Assembly (NCBI GenBank): GCA_946623295.1
Contig: CAMOQY010000048.1
Location: 1 to 8,827 of the forward strand
DNA from: an uncultured Lachnospiraceae bacterium
GTDB taxonomy: Bacteria; Bacillota; Clostridia; Lachnospirales; Lachnospiraceae
Direction of reading: 5' to 3'
DNA length: 8,827 bases
Part shown: one piece after another, positions 1-5,847 of the stretch
How the letters are laid out: the number at the start of each line of letters is the position of its first letter
Position numbering within the stretch: position 1 is the first letter of the stretch
Notes under the pieces: generated by a model
Seen by the model: the letters and a program-made list of their open reading frames with translations, nothing else
Told to the model about the DNA's origin: nothing
Database searches by the model: none
Translations under genes and position numbers: made by a program

Positions 1-24
1 GACAGCGTAGCCGAGGGGCGGAGA

Positions 25-52
25 TTGATTTCAGTTTTCGAACTGATATAAT
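25..52 (+). promoter_or_regulatory. Candidate sigma-70 promoter with an inverted repeat filling the spacer
   Basis: TTGATT (25-30) and TATAAT (47-52) are separated by 16 bp; a second overlapping TATAAT lies at 52-57. The whole spacer is an inverted repeat, TCAGTT-TTCG-AACTGA (31-46), which could be an operator for a dimeric repressor or could form a UUCG-capped hairpin if transcribed from upstream. Transcription would start near base 59, giving a leader of about 185 nt before the LarA-family gene. The elements are read from sequence; their use as a promoter is inferred. Confidence 0.5.
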
Positions 53-59
53 ATAATAA

Positions 60-230
60 AGGTGAGGATTCCGCTTACGCGCCGAAGCCAGAGGCCGGTC
101 TGAGGGCCGGCAAGGCGGGGATCTGATCTGCCGTGCATGATGCCGCGAGGGCTGTTCGCGGGAAGCCTGGTCAAAACTGCCGGGTGCGTCGGCGCAGCTG
201 CTGAAAAAGATGTGTCATAACAGAAATAAC
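60..230 (+). promoter_or_regulatory. Long structured 5' leader of the LarA-family gene, possible cis-regulatory RNA
   Basis: About 170 nt without a convincing reading frame lies between the candidate promoter and the ribosome binding site. Visible hairpins are CGC-TTAC-GCG (72-81); GCCGG/CCGGC (94-98 with 107-111), enclosed by GCC/GGC (87-89 with 114-116); CCGCGA/TCGCGG with a 7-nt loop (143-148 with 156-161); and GCCG/CGGC (179-182 with 190-193). The last 40 nt before the GGAGG are A-rich and apparently unstructured. Isolated strings resemble parts of known riboswitches, but no known class is complete, so no ligand is assigned. It could simply be a GC-rich untranslated region. Confidence 0.4.
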
Positions 231-243
231 GGAGGATATAATA

Positions 244-1599
244 ATGAAGCTGGCGTTTGGATACGGAAAGGGCGAGCAGATCGTTGAGGTGCCGGATAAG
301 AATCTGCTGGGAGTGCTGACTGCGAATGAGATGGTCCACGAGCGCAGAGGCGAGGACGCGGTCAGGTACGCGCTCGCGCACCCTATCGGAGCGCCGCGGC
401 TGGGCGAGTCAGTTAAGGCGGCAAAGGAAGCGGCGCGCGAGCGGGAGACTGCCGGTGAGCGCGAGTTCCGTATTGCGGCAGAAACCTCGGGCAAAAAAGT
501 CCTGGACGGGCCCGGGATGGCCAGAAAGCCTTTCAGTATCGCCATTATTGCAAGCGATATTTCAAGGCCTGCGCCGAGCTGGGAGATCCTGCCCTCGGTG
601 GTGCGCGAGCTGCTGGATGCCGGATGTACGCCCGAGGAGATCACGGTCGTATTTGCACTGGGCTCACACCGCGGACATACCGATGAAGAAAGGCGGCACC
701 TGGCCGGGGACTGGGTCTTTGAAACTGTGCGCTGTGAGGATTCTGATCCGAACGACTGCATACATCTGGGCGAGACAAAGAACGGAACTCCTGTGGACAT
801 CACGAGGAGAGTGGCCGAGGCGGACTATGTGATCTGTACCGGTAATATCGAATTCCATTATTTCGCGGGGTATTCCGGCGGTTACAAGGCGATCATGCCC
901 GGCGTGTCCACGCCGGCGGCGATCCAGGCCAATCACCGCATGATGATCCGGGATGAGGCTCATGCAGGAGCCATCGACACGAACCCGATCCGCATGGATA
1001 TCGAGGAGGCCGGCAAGATCTGCGGTGCGGATTATCTGGTGAATGTGGTGCTGGATGAGCATAAGCATATCGTTTACGCGGTGGCCGGAGATATGATCGA
1101 GGCGCACAGGGACGGCTGCGCGTATCTGGACCGCATGTACCGCAAGCCGATAAAGCAGCAGGCGGATATCGTGCTCGTATCGCAGGGCGGAGCGCCCAAG
1201 GACGCGAACCTCTATCAGGTACAGAAGGCACTGGACAATTCAAAGCACGCCGTCAGGGACGGCGGGCGGATCATACTGATCGGGGCATGCAACGAGGGCT
1301 TCGGGAGCAAGGTCTTTGAGGAGTGGCTGAAAGGGGCTGATTCACCGGAATCCCTTATAAAACGTATAAATGAGCACTTTGTCCTCGGAGGGCACAAGGC
1401 GGCGGCCATCGCCATGGTAATGGCGAAGGCGGGGATCGATCTGGTGAGCGAGATGGACGAGGAGACGGTCCGGGGGATATTCATGACTCCCCGCCGCAGC
1501 GCGCAGAGCGCGCTGGCCGCCGCGTTCGCCGACTACGGTCCCGATGCAACGGTCATTGCGATGCCCTTTGGCGGCGCAACACTTCCTATGCCGGAGTGA
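244..1599 (+). CDS. larA: LarA-family nickel-dependent lactate racemase-like protein (DUF2088)
   Basis: A 451-residue cytoplasmic protein of the LarA family, which racemises or epimerises 2-hydroxy acids using a nickel-pincer nucleotide cofactor. The residues that in LarA bind nickel, cofactor and substrate are present. D105 and R108 lie in an SDISRPAP segment and H142 in GSHRGH. H205, K215 (the cofactor-attachment lysine by alignment) and H231 have the same spacing, 10 then 16 residues, as LarA H174, K184 and H200. A YQVQK segment at 324-328 matches the Gln/Lys pair of the active site. Residues about 50-95 form a charged, probably helical stretch that appears longer than in LarA. GGAGG at 231-235 sits 8 nt before the ATG and fixes the start. 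The cofactor-synthesis genes larB, larC and larE are not in this window. Family membership is firm; lactate as substrate is not, because many homologues act on other hydroxy acids. Confidence 0.9.
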   Translation: MKLAFGYGKGEQIVEVPDKNLLGVLTANEMVHERRGEDAVRYALAHPIGAPRLGESVKAAKEAARERETAGEREFRIAAETSGKKVLDGPGMARKPFSIAIIASDISRPAPSWEILPSVVRELLDAGCTPEEITVVFALGSHRGHTDEERRHLAGDWVFETVRCEDSDPNDCIHLGETKNGTPVDITRRVAEADYVICTGNIEFHYFAGYSGGYKAIMPGVSTPAAIQANHRMMIRDEAHAGAIDTNPIRMDIEEAGKICGADYLVNVVLDEHKHIVYAVAGDMIEAHRDGCAYLDRMYRKPIKQQADIVLVSQGGAPKDANLYQVQKALDNSKHAVRDGGRIILIGACNEGFGSKVFEEWLKGADSPESLIKRINEHFVLGGHKAAAIAMVMAKAGIDLVSEMDEETVRGIFMTPRRSAQSALAAAFADYGPDATVIAMPFGGATLPMPE

Positions 1600-1666
1600 T
1601 CTTTCGAGCAATGTGATGCCCTTTTGCGGCTCGACACCACGATATTATTTGAAATCCATCTGAGAA

Positions 1667-2019
1667 TACTGCAAATACGACGCACCGTCGAATTTGCAGT
1701 ATTTTTGCGTGGTCAGGATTACTGCAAAAACGGCGCATCGGCGAAATTGCAGTATTTTTGCGTGGTGAGGATTACTGCAAAAACGACGCATCGGCGAATT
1801 TGCAGTATTTTTGTGTGAACTGAATTACTGCAAAAACGACGCATCAACGAATTTGCAGTATTTATGCACGGCCCGAATTACTGCAAAAACGATGCACCGT
1901 CGAATTTGCAGTATTTTTGTGTAGTGATAATTACTGCAAAAACGACGCATCGACAAATTTGCAGTATTTTTGCGTGGTGAGGATTACTGCAAAAACGACG
2001 CATCAGTGAATTTGCAGTA
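1667..2019. repeat. Array of seven 53-bp tandem units, each a 35-nt hairpin
   Basis: Seven units begin at 1667, 1720, 1773, 1826, 1879, 1932 and 1985, exactly 53 bp apart. Each has a left arm TACTGCAAA, a 17-nt centre and a right arm TTTGCAGTA. The left arm is identical in all seven units; the right arm has one mismatch, in unit 2. An 18-nt linker follows, usually starting TTTTT, so each unit looks like a hairpin followed by a T-run on the top strand. Within the centre the start is conserved (ACGACGCA-like) and the next five bases vary. Linkers of units 2 and 6 are identical, and the centres of units 1 and 5 share CACCGTCG. The array fills most of the 600-bp gap between the LarA gene and the polymerase. 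The rest of that gap holds a weak stem (TCGAGC 1604-1609 with GCTCGA 1629-1634) and the promoter region of the polymerase. Function unknown: terminator cluster, protein-binding array or dispersed palindromic repeat family. Confidence 0.95.
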
Positions 2020-2045
2020 TTTTAATGTGCGGAAAAAGATATAAC

Positions 2046-2074
2046 TTGTATAACAGGGAGAAAGATGCTACAAT
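2046..2074 (+). promoter_or_regulatory. Promoter of the Y-family polymerase operon
   Basis: TTGTAT (2046-2051), a 17-bp spacer and TACAAT (2069-2074) form a good sigma-70 promoter starting 26 bp after the last hairpin repeat. Transcription should begin near 2081, inside the LexA-like box at 2079-2092. The resulting 5' leader is about 120 nt. Confidence 0.7.
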
Positions 2075-2078
2075 TATA

Positions 2079-2092
2079 AAAACAAATGTTCG
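2079..2092. promoter_or_regulatory. LexA (DinR) box overlapping the transcription start
   Basis: The sequence AAAAC-AAAT-GTTCG matches the Gram-positive LexA consensus CGAAC-N4-GTTCG at 8 of 10 specified positions; the right half-site is perfect and the left lacks the leading CG. It lies directly after the -10 box, where bound LexA would block initiation. The gene behind it is a translesion polymerase, a classic SOS target in Firmicutes. The site is read from sequence; LexA control is inferred. Confidence 0.65.
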
Positions 2093-2096
2093 TATT

Positions 2097-2111
2097 TGCG
2101 GCTCAGCCGCA
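2097..2111 (+). other. Perfect hairpin in the 5' leader of the polymerase mRNA
   Basis: TGCGGC (2097-2102) and GCCGCA (2106-2111) form a 6-bp GC-rich stem with a 3-nt loop, close to the predicted 5' end of the transcript. No T-run follows, so it is not a terminator. It may protect the 5' end or be incidental. Confidence 0.4.
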
Positions 2112-2199
2112 GAGGTTGCCCGCTTTATTCAGGAACCGAGAACTCGCGCCGGTATCGGAGATGTAAAAGCGCAGCCGTACCACGGAATACAGACAGATC

Positions 2200-4059
2200 A
2201 TGAAAGAGCCGGTCAGTAAACAATTTATAGCCATAGATCTGAAGTCCTTTTATGCTTCGGTTGAGTGCATGGACCGCGGGCTTGATCCGCTGCGTACAAA
2301 TCTTGTTGTAGCGGATCCGACGCGTACCGAAAAGACGATATGCCTGGCTGTATCGCCTTCGCTTAAGAGCTATGGTATCCCGGGAAGACCCAGGCTTTTT
2401 GAGGTGGTGCAAAGGGTGAAGGAGGTAAATCTCGGACGGGGGCCGCGGTCCGGCAGGACGGCGGGCTCGCTCCGGGCGGCCTCTTCCGGGGCCGGAACCC
2501 CCGGCTCGCCCGCGCGCGCTGCTTCAAATCCGGCGGCCTCATCCGTGACTGGAACCCCCGGTCCACTCGCGCACAGAGCATCAGCTCCGGCGGCCTCATC
2601 CGTGGCCGCAACCCCCGGCTCGCCCGCACGCGCTACTTCAAATCCGGCGGCCTCTTTCGCGGCTGGAACGTCCGGCTCGCCTGTGCGCGCCGCTTCGAAT
2701 CCGGTGGCTTCCTCCGCAGCTTCATCCGATGGCCCGGAGCACGGCAGAGTTCATTACTTTGACGAAGATCCGGCGCCGCTTTTTGATATATCTGACGGGA
2801 GCTCATGTATGGCAACGGATCTAAGCGCGAATACTGCCCTGGCCGTGAGTTACATCGTTGCTCCCCCGCGGATGCGCCGGTATATGGATGTCAGCACACA
2901 GATATTTGACATTTATCTGCGGTATGTCTCCGAGGAGGACGTCCACGTTTACTCTGTAGACGAGGTGTTTATCGACGCGACGCCGTATCTGCACAACTAC
3001 GGCCTGAGCGCGCATGATCTGGCGATACGCATGATCCAGACGGTGCTCGCCGAGACGGGTATCACGGCTACTGCGGGCATCGGGACAAATATGTACCTCG
3101 CGAAGATCGCTATGGACATCGTGGCCAAGCGCATGCCGCCCGACAAGGACGGAGTGCGGCTTGCGGAGCTTGATGAGATGAGCTACCGCAGGCAGCTCTG
3201 GGAGCACACGCCGATCACGGATTTCTGGCGCGTCGGCGGCGGGATCGCGCGGCGCCTTGCCAAATACGGAATATACACCATGGGCGATATCGCAAGATGC
3301 TCGATAGGCGCCCCAGAGGATTTCTACAACGAAGAGCTGCTGTACAAACAGTTCGGCGTGAACGCGGAGCTTCTCATCGATCACGCCTGGGGCTGGGAGC
3401 CGTGTGAGATCAAAGACATCAAAGCTTTCCGCCCGGAAAACAACTCTCTCAGCCAGGGCCAGGTGCTCAGCCAGCCCTATGCCGTTGACAAGGCGCGTAT
3501 CGTCGTCAGAGAGATGACGGAGATGCTGTCCCTGGATCTTGTTGTCAAAAAGGTAATGACCGATCAGATGGTCCTCACCGTGTGCTACGACCGCGAGAGT
3601 CTTGCGGACCCGGAGCTTGCCGCTGCGTATGAGGGCGAGATCAGCACTGACCGCTATGGGCGTCGGGTGCCCAAGGATGCCCACGGCAGCATCAATCTGG
3701 ACGGATTTACTTCCTCGACCAGGCAGATGGCGGAGGCAGTCTGGGAACTTTTCGACAGGATCGTGGATCCGAGGCTGCTGGTGCGCCGTATATATGTCGT
3801 AGCAAATCATATTACGCGTGAAAGAGACGTCGAAAGGCAGCCCGCGGTGGAGCAGCTCAGTCTCTTCGAGGATTTTGAGACAAAGACCGAGCGCCGTCAG
3901 GCGCGAGAGGAGCAGCGCCGCCGAGAGCACGCCCTTCAGGAAGCGGTGATCTCCATCAAAAACAAATACGGAAAGAATGCGATCATCAAAGGAACAAATC
4001 TGGAGGAGGGCGCCACAGGTATGGAGCGCAACCGGCAGGTCGGCGGGCACAAGGCGTAG
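2200..4059 (+). CDS. Y-family translesion DNA polymerase (UmuC/UvrX-like) with a large repeat insertion
   Basis: A 619-residue error-prone polymerase that would copy past DNA lesions during SOS. The palm starts with IAIDLKSFYASVE, with metal-binding D13 and Y18 at the steric-gate position as in UmuC. The second metal site is YSVDE (D254, E255). A helix-hairpin-helix-like region (about 340-365, DFWRVGGG) and a little-finger domain follow. QLSLF at 552-556 is a clean beta-clamp binding motif, and the C-terminus is a basic/acidic helix. Residues 78 to about 215 form a linker of roughly 138 residues, rich in Ala, Pro, Ser and Gly, between the fingers region and APPRM (221-225); relatives as I recall them have a much shorter loop here, so the protein is about 100 residues longer than usual. 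The reading frame is intact. ATG 2200 is the first start after an in-frame stop at 2164-2166, but its ribosome binding site is weak (GGAA at 2184). It is followed 39 bp later by the YolD-like gene. Confidence 0.92.
   Translation: MKEPVSKQFIAIDLKSFYASVECMDRGLDPLRTNLVVADPTRTEKTICLAVSPSLKSYGIPGRPRLFEVVQRVKEVNLGRGPRSGRTAGSLRAASSGAGTPGSPARAASNPAASSVTGTPGPLAHRASAPAASSVAATPGSPARATSNPAASFAAGTSGSPVRAASNPVASSAASSDGPEHGRVHYFDEDPAPLFDISDGSSCMATDLSANTALAVSYIVAPPRMRRYMDVSTQIFDIYLRYVSEEDVHVYSVDEVFIDATPYLHNYGLSAHDLAIRMIQTVLAETGITATAGIGTNMYLAKIAMDIVAKRMPPDKDGVRLAELDEMSYRRQLWEHTPITDFWRVGGGIARRLAKYGIYTMGDIARCSIGAPEDFYNEELLYKQFGVNAELLIDHAWGWEPCEIKDIKAFRPENNSLSQGQVLSQPYAVDKARIVVREMTEMLSLDLVVKKVMTDQMVLTVCYDRESLADPELAAAYEGEISTDRYGRRVPKDAHGSINLDGFTSSTRQMAEAVWELFDRIVDPRLLVRRIYVVANHITRERDVERQPAVEQLSLFEDFETKTERRQAREEQRRREHALQEAVISIKNKYGKNAIIKGTNLEEGATGMERNRQVGGHKA
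2494..2721 (+). repeat. Four in-frame 57-bp repeats inside the polymerase gene
   Basis: Units start at 2494, 2551, 2608 and 2665. Each encodes 19 residues (99-117, 118-136, 137-155 and 156-174) resembling GTPGSPARAASNPAASSVT. Because 57 is a multiple of three, gain or loss of a unit keeps the frame. A degenerate partial unit (TAGSLRAASSGA) precedes the first. Divergence between units includes both silent and replacement changes. The encoded segment should be disordered. Confidence 0.92.
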
Positions 4060-4098
4060 ATCCGCCGCCGCACAGCCGGAAAGAGGAAGCACTGTATT

Positions 4099-4317
4099 AT
4101 GAAAAGCAAATACGAAGATATCATAAATCTCCCGCACCATCAGTCGTCGCGGCACGCGCACATGACGCCCCTGGCCAGGGCTGCGCAGTTTGCGCCCTTT
4201 GCGGCGCTGACTGGCTTTGACGACGATATAGACGAAAAGACAGGAGAAAAGCTTGGCCGCTTTGACGACCTCGGGAGGCTGCGCGCGGAGATCGAGGAGT
4301 GGGTCGAGCCGAGTTAA
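4099..4317 (+). CDS. YolD-like small protein, partner gene of the Y-family polymerase
   Basis: A 72-residue protein with the YolD-like pattern: an N-terminal YEDIINLPHHQS segment, then HMTPLARAAQFAPFAALTGFDD (residues 20-41), ending in an acidic helix. Genes of this family commonly sit beside UvrX/YqjW-type polymerases in Firmicutes and are often LexA-controlled with them; their biochemical role is not settled. AGAGGA at 4082-4087 gives a ribosome binding site 11 nt before the ATG. The gene lies 39 bp after the polymerase stop with no terminator between, so the two are probably one operon under the SOS promoter at 2046. It has no signal peptide or membrane segment. Confidence 0.85.
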   Translation: MKSKYEDIINLPHHQSSRHAHMTPLARAAQFAPFAALTGFDDDIDEKTGEKLGRFDDLGRLRAEIEEWVEPS

Positions 4318-4320
4318 CGT

Positions 4321-4419
4321 GCAGGTATCGCGCGAGACCGTGGATCGGGACAAACTAAGCAAACGGGGCAGGTATCGCTCGAGACCGTGGATCGGGTCAA
4401 ACTAAGCAAACGGGGCAGG
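4321..4419. repeat. 47-bp tandem duplication after the YolD-like gene
   Basis: Copies at 4321-4367 and 4368-4414 differ at two positions (45 of 47 identical), and a third copy is begun by GCAGG at 4415-4419. The array starts 3 bp after the YolD stop codon. No stable internal palindrome or T-run is visible, so it does not look like a terminator. Downstream, CCTGCCGGG at 4445-4453 could pair loosely with CGGGGCAGG at 4411-4419. Confidence 0.9.
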
Positions 4420-4483
4420 GATTTCCGTGTCGGGAGACGAAAACCTGCCGGGAAACAGCCGGCCTGAGCTGCACAAAAAGCTC

Positions 4484-4512
4484 TTGCCTGTTTATGCAAA
4501 AAGCTATACAAT
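4484..4512 (+). promoter_or_regulatory. Promoter of the lipoprotein gene
   Basis: TTGCCT (4484-4489), a 17-bp spacer and TACAAT (4507-4512) resemble the polymerase promoter and share its -10 box. Transcription should start near 4519, which places the upstream in-frame ATG at 4494 outside the message. A small stem (GAGCT 4466-4470 with AGCTC 4479-4483) lies just upstream. Confidence 0.6.
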
Positions 4513-4560
4513 ATGACTGTTATGCTTGGGGACGAATGCACTTTACTCTCCCCGTTATCT

Positions 4561-4565
4561 GGAGG
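4561..4565 (+). promoter_or_regulatory. Ribosome binding site that fixes the lipoprotein start
   Basis: GGAGG lies 9 nt before ATG 4575. No comparable site precedes the earlier in-frame ATG at 4494, which falls within the promoter. The residues from 4575 on form a textbook lipoprotein signal peptide. Confidence 0.85.
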
Positions 4566-4574
4566 CTTTATACT

Positions 4575-5825
4575 ATGAAAAGATTTGCAAAGATTTTGGC
4601 GATGATGCTCAGCTCCGCCATGATTCTTACTTCGCTGACGGGCTGCGGCAGCTCCGTTCCGACGGAACTGGCTGACTACGCCAACACCGTCGCTGCGACC
4701 TACGGCGACGAGCAGATAATGCTTGACGAAGCGAATTTCTTCCTGAGATATCAGCAGATGGGAATGGAAAGCTACTACTGGAGCTTTTACACCAGCTACT
4801 ACGGTTTTGAATCACTTTGGGAGGCTCCGTACGATGAGTACAAGACTCTCGCCGTCTACCTGAAGGAGCTGACCATGCAGCAGATCCGTCAGACCCGTAT
4901 CCTGTGCGACCATGCATCCGAGTATGGTCTGAGCGCCGACAGTGTTGATAAGGACGCTGCCGCCGCTTCCGCAAAGGAGCTGATCGACGGTCTTGATCCC
5001 GCGTTTTTCATCTTCTCTGACGTTACCGCGGAGAAGCTTGCCGGCTGGCTCGAGAAGAACGATCTTGCCTACCGCGTTTACGAGGCCGTAAAGGATGCCG
5101 CCGAGGTCACCGTTACTGCCGAAGAAACCGAGATGTATACGATCAAATATGTCTCCTTCTCCGATTCCGATACTGCTGCGGCCGAGGATGACGCAGAGGC
5201 CGAGACAGAGGCCGCTCCGTCCGCGGAGAAGAGATCCGAGCTGTTCTACAATGAAGTCGTAGCCGGAGGCAGTATCGACACTCTCGCCGAAGAAGCCGGC
5301 AAGACTGCTAACTCCAACAGCTATCTCAAGGTGGATCCTGAAAACACCTCTGCGATCTACACAAATACCAAGAACTACAAGACGGGAGATGTCATCCGCT
5401 TTGCAGACGGCGAGACCTGGTACGTGGCCTTTGTAGTCAACGACAACGACGAGGAGGCTACCGCTTCCAAGGTCGAGTCGGTTACCGATACCAAAAAGAA
5501 CGAGGTCTTTAACGAGATATACAAGGGCTGGCAGGATGCCTCGCCCAGCTTTAAGGTCGCTTCTGTGTGGGATGAGCTTGAGGTAAGCAACGGCCAGAAG
5601 ATGATTCCTGAGACCGAGGCGGCTACAGAGCCTGCCGAGGAAGGTCAGGATGACACCGGCCTGAATTCGGAGGAATCCGGATCGGGCGATGAAATCGAGT
5701 ATGATGACGCATTCTCTGAATCCGAGGGTGCTTCGTCGGATAGCGCTGACGACGCTGCGACAGACAGCAGCGATGCCGCGACTGATACTACGGAGGCAAC
5801 GACCGAGGCTGAAACGGCGGGCTGA
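4575..5825 (+). CDS. Lipoprotein with PrsA/SurA-like foldase architecture and an acidic tail
   Basis: A 416-residue exported lipoprotein. A lysine/arginine N-terminus, a hydrophobic core and the lipobox LTGC put the lipidated cysteine at C24. Residues about 30-150 are helical and resemble the N-terminal region of SurA/PrsA proteins, including an EANFFLRYQQMG-like segment and a helix leading to a CDHASEYGL segment. Residues about 176-335 look like a degenerate parvulin-type peptidyl-prolyl isomerase domain (ETEMYTIKYVSFS strand, SIDTLAEEAGKT helix, NYKTGDVIRF segment). An acidic insertion of about 22 residues (around 198-220) interrupts this domain. From about 340 to the end the chain is Glu/Asp/Ser/Thr/Ala-rich and probably disordered. 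PrsA proteins help secreted proteins fold at the outer membrane face; that role here is inferred from architecture, and isomerase activity is doubtful. It has its own promoter and no clear terminator before the downstream repeats, so some readthrough into the ATPase gene is possible. Confidence 0.75.
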   Translation: MKRFAKILAMMLSSAMILTSLTGCGSSVPTELADYANTVAATYGDEQIMLDEANFFLRYQQMGMESYYWSFYTSYYGFESLWEAPYDEYKTLAVYLKELTMQQIRQTRILCDHASEYGLSADSVDKDAAAASAKELIDGLDPAFFIFSDVTAEKLAGWLEKNDLAYRVYEAVKDAAEVTVTAEETEMYTIKYVSFSDSDTAAAEDDAEAETEAAPSAEKRSELFYNEVVAGGSIDTLAEEAGKTANSNSYLKVDPENTSAIYTNTKNYKTGDVIRFADGETWYVAFVVNDNDEEATASKVESVTDTKKNEVFNEIYKGWQDASPSFKVASVWDELEVSNGQKMIPETEAATEPAEEGQDDTGLNSEESGSGDEIEYDDAFSESEGASSDSADDAATDSSDAATDTTEATTEAETAG

Positions 5826-5847
5826 AACTGATTTGCTGTACCGCGCG

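Noticed and set aside
1..51. C-terminus of an upstream gene ending at TAA 49-51
   Set aside because: Frame 1 is open for 16 codons, but the fragment is too short to recognise and overlaps the candidate promoter; another frame is also open to base 55.
60..162. TPP, M-box, lysine or cobalamin riboswitch
   Set aside because: Short strings such as GGTGAGG, CGCCGAAGCCAG and CTGATCTG recall these classes, but the remaining conserved core elements and their spacing are missing.
1604..1634. Terminator of the LarA-family gene
   Set aside because: TCGAGC and GCTCGA can pair around a 19-nt loop, but no T-run follows; termination may instead occur within the hairpin array.
1624..1818. 64-codon open frame across the hairpin repeats
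   Set aside because: Its protein is a translation of the repeat units, with no ribosome binding site and no family resemblance.
1667..2019. CRISPR array (regular direct repeats with spacers)
   Set aside because: The intervening 18-nt linkers are too short and are related to each other, and no cas gene is nearby. The unit is better described as a tandem hairpin repeat.
2025..2219. 64-codon open frame before the polymerase
   Set aside because: It begins upstream of the promoter's -35 box, overlaps the polymerase start and has no ribosome binding site.
2821..4362. 513-codon minus-strand open frame opposite the polymerase
   Set aside because: It is a shadow of the polymerase and YolD-like genes, whose motifs and operon signals are clear on the plus strand.
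4494..4574. 27-residue upstream extension of the lipoprotein from ATG 4494
   Set aside because: This ATG lies within the promoter, lacks a ribosome binding site, and would bury the lipoprotein signal peptide.
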